Shown here piece after piece: positions 1-4,675 of a DNA stretch of 6,092 bases. Position 1 is the stretch's first letter. Every line of letters starts with the position of its first letter. A model generated the notes under the pieces. The model was not told the DNA's origin, searched no databases, and saw only the letters and a program-made list of their open reading frames with translations. The stretch comes from Lachnospiraceae bacterium UBA1066 (GTDB lineage: Bacteria > Bacillota > Clostridia > Lachnospirales > Lachnospiraceae), in assembly GCA_002316215.1 (NCBI GenBank), contig DCDB01000217.1, forward strand, positions 1 through 6,092, given 5' to 3'. The translations under genes were made by a program, and so were the position numbers.

Positions 1-419
1 TGGCCGATGCCGACGTCGACGGTGCACATATCGGTACGCTGCTTCTGACTCTTTTTTACCGTTATATGCCGGATCTCATTAACGAAGGCCATGTCTATAT
101 CGCTATGCCGCCTCTTTATAAGGTGGTTCCGCCGAAGGGGGAGGGCGTTTACCTCTACGACGACAAGGCGCTGGAACGCTATCGAAAGACGCATGCGGGA
201 TCGAAATTCACGCTTCAAAGATATAAAGGCTTAGGAGAGATGGATCCGCAGCAGCTGTGGGAAACTACGCTCGATCCGAAGACCAGGAGGCTGCGCCGCA
301 TCGAGATCGGGGATGCGCGGCTTTCATCCGACATTACGGAGGTGCTGATGGGAACAGAGGTCCCGCCGCGCAAGGATTTCATTTACGAGCATGCGCAGGA
401 TGCGGAACTGGACGTATAA
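1..419 (+). CDS. parE: DNA topoisomerase IV subunit B (ParE-like), 3' end only
   Basis: This is the C-terminal 138 residues of a type IIA topoisomerase ATPase/TOPRIM subunit, read in frame 3 from base 3; the 5' part lies outside the window. It opens on the metal-binding TOPRIM motif DADVDGAHI, whose aspartates bind the Mg2+ used for DNA cleavage with the A subunit. It continues through the family signature LQRYKGLGEM (about window residues 75-84) and QLWETTLDP, and ends at TAA 417-419. In known families, 'YIAxPPLYKV' carries Q at x in most GyrB and L or M in ParE. Here it is YIAMPPLYKV, which favours ParE. The parC-like gene follows after 36 bp, so the two almost certainly form one operon and one heterotetramer. 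Being a B subunit of the GyrB/ParE family is certain; the ParE rather than GyrB assignment is inference, since Clostridia blur this boundary. The ATPase domain and the B-subunit quinolone region are not visible. Confidence 0.93.
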   Translation, partial: ADADVDGAHIGTLLLTLFYRYMPDLINEGHVYIAMPPLYKVVPPKGEGVYLYDDKALERYRKTHAGSKFTLQRYKGLGEMDPQQLWETTLDPKTRRLRRIEIGDARLSSDITEVLMGTEVPPRKDFIYEHAQDAELDV

Positions 420-455
420 CGGGCGAACCGCTGCATTTTACAGGAGGAAACAGAG

Positions 456-2699
456 ATGAGCGTTACGGAAGACAAAATCATCCGGACGGATTATTCGGAA
501 ATAATGCAGAAGAACTATATCGACTATGCCATGTCGGTTATCGTGTCACGCGCCCTTCCGGACGTGCGGGACGGTCTCAAACCGGTACAAAGACGTGTGC
601 TTTATGACATGTACGAGCTTGGAACGCGCTACGATAAGCCGTACCGGAAATCCGCGCGTATTGTCGGGGACACCATGGGCAAATACCATCCGCATGGCGA
701 CAGTTCGATCTATGACGCGCTCGTCGTTATGGCCCAGGATTTTAAGAAGGGGCAGATCCTGGTGGACGGGCACGGAAATTTCGGATCGATTGAGGGCGAC
801 GGAGCAGCAGCCATGCGTTATACGGAAGCTCGTCTGGCAAAAATAACGCAGGAGGTTTTTCTTGCGGATCTTGATAAAGATATTGTTGACTTCGTGCCGA
901 ATTTTGATGAGACGGAGAAAGAGCCGACGGTTCTTCCTGTTAGAATCCCGAATATTCTGGTAAACGGCTCTGACGGTATTGCCGTCGGCATGGCAACTTC
1001 TATACCCCCGCATAATCTGGGCGAGGTTGTGGATGCTGTCCGCGCCTATATGAAAAATAATGAAATCACGACGAAAGCGCTTTTGAAACACCTGAAAGGA
1101 CCGGATTTTCCGACGGGAGGAATCATCGTAAATGCGGATGACCTCCTGAATATTTATGAAACGGGGAGCGGAAAGCTGCGTATACGCGGCCGGGCTGAAA
1201 TCGAGGATGTCAAAGGCGGAAAACAGCAGATCGTGATAACCGAAATTCCGTATACTATGATCGGGGCAGGCATCGGGAAGTTTTTGAATGATACCGCCCA
1301 GCTTGCAGAGTCGCATATTACGAATGATATCTCTGATATTTCCAACCAATCTTCAAAGGAAGGCATCCGGATCGTCGTTGAACTGAAAAAAGGAGCGAAT
1401 GCGGAAAATGTCCTGAACCTGCTCTACAAAAAGACGAAACTTGAGGATACCTTTGGCGTCAATATGCTGGTGGTTTCCGGGGGACGTCCGGAAACGATGT
1501 CTTTAAAGAAGATGATCGAGGCGAACGTCGATTATCAGTTTGAGCTTGCGAACCGCAAATATGAGAATCTTCTCGCAAAGGAACTGGAAAAGAAGGAAAT
1601 ACAGGAAGGTCTGATGCAGGCCTGCGATGTCATTGATCTGATTATCGAGATTCTTCGCGGCTCTAAGAACCAGAAAATGGCGAAGGACTGCCTGATTCTC
1701 GGAAAGACAGAGGGAATTCATTTTAAATCAGCCCAAAGCAGGAAGGATGCCGGGGGGCTTCATTTTACGGAGCGCCAGGCAGCGGCTATTCTGGAAATGC
1801 GGCTGGTGAAACTGATCGGGCTCGAAATTGAGGCGCTTTTTAAAGAACATGAAGAAACACTTGCGCATATAGCCCGCTACCAGGAACTGCTGAATAATTA
1901 TGACGCTATGGCGGAGGACATTCTTAAGGGGCTGGAGACCATTAAAAAGGAGTACGGACGGAAAAGACGTACGGCCATAGAGAATGCCGAAGCCATTGTT
2001 TTGGAAGAAAAAGCCCCCGAAGAAGAGGAAGTGGTTTTTGCGATGGACCGCTTCGGCTACGCAAAGACCCTGGATACGGCAGTTTATGAAAAGAACAGCG
2101 AGGCCGCAGGCGAGGACAGCAAATACATTTTCCGGGTCATGAATACAGACAGGATATGCCTGTTTACGAATACAGGGAAGCTTCATACGGTCAAGGCAAT
2201 GGACATTCCGACGCGAAAGCTCCGGGACAAGGGGATTCCGATTGATAATCTGAGCAATTTTACCAGCAAGGATGAAGAAATTGTCTGGATGGCACCGCTG
2301 TCGTTTATAAAGTCCAATAAGATTTTTATCGCTACCCGGCAGGGTTTTGTGAAAGTCACGGACGGCGCGGAATTCGAATCGAGCGTCCGGAGCATTGCGG
2401 CGACGAAGCTTCAGGAGAACGATGAAGTTGTTCTGGCAGGGGCGGCCAAAGATGCAGAATTTGCTGTTTTAGGCAGTCATGACGGCTTTTTTATAAAATT
2501 CCTGCTTAACGAAGCGCCGGAACTTAAGAAGACGGCAGTCGGCGTCCGCGGCATAAAGCTTTCGGAAAATGATTATGTTGAAGTATCCTGCCTTCTTGAG
2601 AATGCGAAAGAATTTATCCTGGATTTCCACGGAAAGAAAATGACGCTGAATCGGCTCAAGCTTTCGAAGAGGGGCGGAAAAGGAACAAAAAGCCGCTGA
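456..2699 (+). CDS. parC: DNA topoisomerase IV subunit A (ParC/GyrA family)
   Basis: This is a complete 747-residue DNA breakage-reunion subunit that cuts and rejoins DNA, passing a second duplex through the gate, to decatenate or relax chromosomes with the upstream B subunit. AGGAGG at 442-447 sits 8 nt before ATG 456. The winged-helix/tower core spans about 1-510. It holds KYHPHGDSS (77-84) and AMRYTEARL (119-127), where Tyr122 is the catalytic tyrosine and Arg121 its partner. The isoleucine-wedge region is near GKGPDFPTGG (214-222), and the long coiled-coil arm is about 360-500. A short beta-pinwheel C-terminal domain follows an acidic hinge (517-525). The canonical GyrA-box position in blade 1 is not basic (EAAGEDS, 549-555), whereas KRGGKG lies at 738-743, at the very end. 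The protein is shorter than typical GyrA (about 820-875 aa). The core is certain; ParC versus GyrA is inferred from the missing first box, the shortened tail and the ParE-like partner. Ser83 and Asp87 are in the unmutated quinolone-sensitive state. Confidence 0.93.
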   Translation: MSVTEDKIIRTDYSEIMQKNYIDYAMSVIVSRALPDVRDGLKPVQRRVLYDMYELGTRYDKPYRKSARIVGDTMGKYHPHGDSSIYDALVVMAQDFKKGQILVDGHGNFGSIEGDGAAAMRYTEARLAKITQEVFLADLDKDIVDFVPNFDETEKEPTVLPVRIPNILVNGSDGIAVGMATSIPPHNLGEVVDAVRAYMKNNEITTKALLKHLKGPDFPTGGIIVNADDLLNIYETGSGKLRIRGRAEIEDVKGGKQQIVITEIPYTMIGAGIGKFLNDTAQLAESHITNDISDISNQSSKEGIRIVVELKKGANAENVLNLLYKKTKLEDTFGVNMLVVSGGRPETMSLKKMIEANVDYQFELANRKYENLLAKELEKKEIQEGLMQACDVIDLIIEILRGSKNQKMAKDCLILGKTEGIHFKSAQSRKDAGGLHFTERQAAAILEMRLVKLIGLEIEALFKEHEETLAHIARYQELLNNYDAMAEDILKGLETIKKEYGRKRRTAIENAEAIVLEEKAPEEEEVVFAMDRFGYAKTLDTAVYEKNSEAAGEDSKYIFRVMNTDRICLFTNTGKLHTVKAMDIPTRKLRDKGIPIDNLSNFTSKDEEIVWMAPLSFIKSNKIFIATRQGFVKVTDGAEFESSVRSIAATKLQENDEVVLAGAAKDAEFAVLGSHDGFFIKFLLNEAPELKKTAVGVRGIKLSENDYVEVSCLLENAKEFILDFHGKKMTLNRLKLSKRGGKGTKSR

Positions 2700-2737
2700 A
2701 AATAAGTCGAAAAAGCCGAAAAATAAAGCGGATTTGC

Positions 2738-2766
2738 TTGCATTGAGCCTGAATGCGTGTTATAGT
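2738..2766 (+). promoter_or_regulatory. Sigma-A-type promoter for the nusA operon
   Basis: The -35 is TTGCAT (2738-2743), followed by a 17-nt spacer and the -10 TATAGT (2761-2766). TG at 2758-2759 gives an extended -10 (TGTTATAGT). The predicted start of transcription is about 2772-2774, leaving a leader of roughly 145 nt before nusA. This is the only convincing promoter seen in the gene-free stretch 2700-2918. It is judged by motif only. Confidence 0.65.
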
Positions 2767-2768
2767 AG

Positions 2769-2789
2769 CGATATCGTAATACGAGATCG
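2769..2789. promoter_or_regulatory. Operator-like inverted repeat over the predicted transcription start
   Basis: A 21-bp dyad is centred on A2779. The inner half-sites TCGTA (2774-2778) and TACGA (2780-2784) match perfectly, and the outer CGAT/ATCG arms (2769-2772, 2786-2789) also match, leaving one mismatch (2773/2785). It begins 2 bp after the -10 element, where a bound repressor would block initiation. Most of it would be only half transcribed, so a DNA-level role is likelier than an RNA hairpin. No regulator family can be named from it. Confidence 0.35.
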
Positions 2790-2791
2790 AC

Positions 2792-2824
2792 TTAAGAGCG
2801 GACAGATGTCCGCTCTTAACTTTT
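2792..2824 (+). terminator. Leader hairpin with short interrupted T-tract; probable attenuator of nusA and possible parC terminator
   Basis: TTAAGAGCGGAC (2792-2803) pairs perfectly with GTCCGCTCTTAA (2808-2819) around the loop AGAT. C and TTTT follow (2820-2824), then G. The T-tract is short and broken. No T-tract exists on the opposite strand, so it acts in the + direction only. It lies about 20 nt downstream of the predicted nusA start, not upstream of the promoter. It could therefore stop both parC read-through and new nusA transcripts, the latter releasing an RNA of about 50 nt. In Bacillus subtilis nusA is known to be autoregulated by NusA-stimulated termination in its 5' leader; applying that here is inference. 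Confidence 0.7.
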
Positions 2825-2900
2825 GTAAAGGGGCGGCAGATATAAAAACCGCACGATAAAAGGAAAATACCACGGAACAAGCTGACATCAGAACATAATC

Positions 2901-2906
2901 AGGAGG
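2901..2906 (+). promoter_or_regulatory. nusA ribosome binding site
   Basis: A perfect AGGAGG lies 12 nt before ATG 2919. The spacing is a little longer than the 7-9 nt seen for the other genes here. No nearer start codon in the nusA frame exists, so it supports the assigned start. Confidence 0.75.
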
Positions 2907-2918
2907 AAACCGGAAAAC

Positions 2919-4127
2919 ATGAACACCGAATTAAAAGAAGCTATTGAAATGCTGGAAAAGGAAAAAGGCATCAGTAAGGCGACACTTCTTGATTCCATTG
3001 AGCAGTCGCTGATGCAGGCATGCAAAAACAACTACGGAAAAAATGATAATATTAATGTGCGGATAGATCCGGATACCTGCGATTACAGCGTGACGGCTGA
3101 AAAAGAAGTTGTTGAGGATGACGAGCATATTGTGGATCCTTCTCTTCAGGTAACAGTGGAAGATGCACAGAAGGACAATCCGGGTGCGAAGGCGGGCGAT
3201 ATCATTACGGTTGACATTAATTCAAAGGCCTTCGGAAGGATCGCAACCCAGAATGCGAAAAACGTCATTCTTCAGCGCATAAGAGAAGAAGAAAGAAATG
3301 TTGTTTATAATCAGTATAACGGCAAGGTGCGGGATATTGTTTCCGGCGTTGTGCAGAGAATGCAGGGAAAAACTTACTGCATCAATCTCGGCAAGGCGGA
3401 CGCCCTGTTAAATGAGAATGAGCAGGTGAAGACAGAACATTTCCAGCCGACGGAACGTATTAAGGTCTATGTCCTGGATGTCAAGAAATCTCCAAAAGGA
3501 CCGAAGATCCTGGTGTCGAGAACCCATCCTGAGCTTGTCCGCAAGCTTTTTGAAGAAGAAGTATCCGAAGTGCGGGACGGGACTGTTGAGATAAAGGGCA
3601 TTTCGCGTGAAGCCGGATCGAGAACGAAGATGGCCGTCTGGTCAAACAATCCGGATGTCGATCCTGTCGGAGCCTGCGTCGGTGTCAACGGGAGCCGTGT
3701 CGGTGCTGTAGTAAATGAGCTTCGCGGAGAAAAAATCGATATTATCGCCTGGGACGAAAATCCGGCAGTACTTATTGAAAATGCACTGAGTCCTGCAAAG
3801 GTTATTTCGGTCGGTGCAGATCCTGATGAACGCGCAGCTCTTGTTGTCGTACCGGATTATCAGCTTTCGCTGGCCATCGGAAAAGAAGGGCAGAATGCCC
3901 GTCTTGCCGCCAGGCTGACCGGCTATAAGATTGATATTAAATCAGAGACGCAGGCCCGCGAGTCCGGAGACTTTGATCAGATGTACGAAGATGATTTTAA
4001 TGAATACGGAGAAGGATTTACGGGGAATGAAGGGGAAGAATCCTATGGGGCAAACGAACTTATCGATGACGAAGAAGAAACCGCTACGGACGTGTCTGGG
4101 ATGCAGGACAGCGAAGGAGAAATCTGA
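2919..4127 (+). CDS. nusA: Transcription termination/antitermination protein NusA
   Basis: This 402-residue protein binds RNA polymerase near the RNA exit channel and nascent RNA, promoting pausing and intrinsic termination. The N-terminal polymerase-binding domain is about 1-130. The S1 domain is about 134-200 (NGKVRDIVSGVV onward, ending in KILVSRTHPELV). KH1 is about 205-275, with its GVNG loop at 255-258. KH2 is about 280-345, with GKEG at 321-324 inside LAIGKEGQNARLAARLTG. A strongly acidic tail (351-402), rich in D/E, replaces the AR repeats found in proteobacterial NusA and makes the protein slightly longer than B. subtilis NusA (371 aa). The last 62 bp overlap ylxR in another frame. 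It is the first gene after the leader promoter and attenuator. rimP, its usual upstream neighbour in Bacillota, is missing. Identification is secure; the function of the tail is unknown. Confidence 0.97.
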   Translation: MNTELKEAIEMLEKEKGISKATLLDSIEQSLMQACKNNYGKNDNINVRIDPDTCDYSVTAEKEVVEDDEHIVDPSLQVTVEDAQKDNPGAKAGDIITVDINSKAFGRIATQNAKNVILQRIREEERNVVYNQYNGKVRDIVSGVVQRMQGKTYCINLGKADALLNENEQVKTEHFQPTERIKVYVLDVKKSPKGPKILVSRTHPELVRKLFEEEVSEVRDGTVEIKGISREAGSRTKMAVWSNNPDVDPVGACVGVNGSRVGAVVNELRGEKIDIIAWDENPAVLIENALSPAKVISVGADPDERAALVVVPDYQLSLAIGKEGQNARLAARLTGYKIDIKSETQARESGDFDQMYEDDFNEYGEGFTGNEGEESYGANELIDDEEETATDVSGMQDSEGEI

Positions 4128-4338
4128 ACTCCTGCGCATTGTCCGTACTCCGGACGGGGAGATCGCTTTTGACAGAACAGGCCGTAAGAATGGCCGGGGA
4201 GCTTATATCTGCAGAAATCCGGAATGCCTTAAGAAGGCATTTAAGGCCAAATCCCTTGCCAGAGCCCTGAAGACGGAAATTCCCGGAGAGATTGAAGCAA
4301 GGCTTCTGGAGGAGATTGTGAATGCGGGAGAAAAGTAA
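4066..4338 (+). CDS. ylxR: YlxR family RNA-binding protein (DUF448; RnpM)
   Basis: This is a small basic protein of 90 residues, the normal family size. It carries the two family signatures: RTCLGCR (8-14) near the N-terminus and GRGAYICR (43-50). Four cysteines (10, 13, 49, 54) are placed as two pairs. In B. subtilis the homologue YlxR/RnpM has been reported to bind the RNase P RNA and modulate RNase P; here that role is inferred from homology. The start is uncertain. ATG 4066 matches the usual protein start but has no good Shine-Dalgarno site. ATG 4045, seven codons upstream in frame, has AGGGG (4031-4035) 9 nt before it and would give 97 residues. Either way the gene overlaps the nusA 3' end (62 or 83 bp), and the conserved CLGCR motif itself lies in the overlap, so the overlap is real. 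An ATG as far up as 3931 is open in this frame but is not a plausible start. Confidence 0.9.
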   Translation: MTKKKPLRTCLGCRTAKEKSELLRIVRTPDGEIAFDRTGRKNGRGAYICRNPECLKKAFKAKSLARALKTEIPGEIEARLLEEIVNAGEK

Positions 4339-4675
4339 GGCCCTGGGATATCTCGGGCTTGCGGCTAAAGCAGGAAAATGCCGCAGCGGTGAATTCCAGA
4401 CGGAAAATGCAATAAAAAGACATCATGCAAAAGCAGTCCTTATCGCTGCTGATGCATCGGAAAATACAAAGAAGAGTTTTTGCGATATGTGTGAGCACTC
4501 GGGCGTGCCGGTATTTGTCCTTCTAAACCGTGAAGTTCTGGGACACGCCCTGGGGAAGGAATTCAGAGCCTCATGCGCTATAACGGATGAAGGCCTGGCA
4601 GCAGCATTTATCAGGGCGCTTGAGGAAGAAAGGGAACATAAGGAGATAGTAGATGACGAAAATCAGGGTTCATGA
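4322..4675 (+). CDS. ylxQ: L7Ae/L30e-family K-turn-binding-like protein YlxQ
   Basis: This 117-residue protein has the compact alpha-beta fold sequence of the ribosomal L7Ae/L30e/S12e family. An N-terminal helix LGLAAKAGK (11-19) precedes SGEFQTENAIKR (22-33), then the strand and loop AVLIAADASENTKKSF (38-53), the strand VPVFVLL (62-68) and a C-terminal helix. B. subtilis YlxQ and its paralogue YbxF bind kink-turn RNA; the target in vivo is not settled, and the role here is inferred. GGAGGAG (4308-4314) lies 7 nt before ATG 4322. The gene overlaps the end of ylxR by 17 bp and the start of infB by 23 bp, which suggests translational coupling through the operon. The tail after residue 100 is charged (EEEREHKE) and probably disordered. 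Family assignment is firm; exact RNA partner unknown. Confidence 0.9.
   Translation: MREKSKALGYLGLAAKAGKCRSGEFQTENAIKRHHAKAVLIAADASENTKKSFCDMCEHSGVPVFVLLNREVLGHALGKEFRASCAITDEGLAAAFIRALEEEREHKEIVDDENQGS

Noticed and set aside
546..1349. Long minus-strand open frame of 267 codons inside parC
   Set aside because: It lies wholly antisense to a highly conserved catalytic core and shows no recognisable domain; it is a codon-bias shadow.
2833..2852. Second leader hairpin GCGG/CCGC with 12-nt loop
   Set aside because: Only a 4-bp stem and no T-tract; too weak to call.
2656..2880. Minus-strand 74-codon frame across the parC-nusA gap, possible hidden gene or rimP remnant
   Set aside because: No similarity to RimP or other families, and it overlaps the parC end and the promoter/hairpin signals.
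3931..4065. Upstream ATG extension of ylxR from 3931
   Set aside because: It would overlap nusA by almost 200 bp and adds residues unlike the family N-terminus; starts at 4045 or 4066 fit better.
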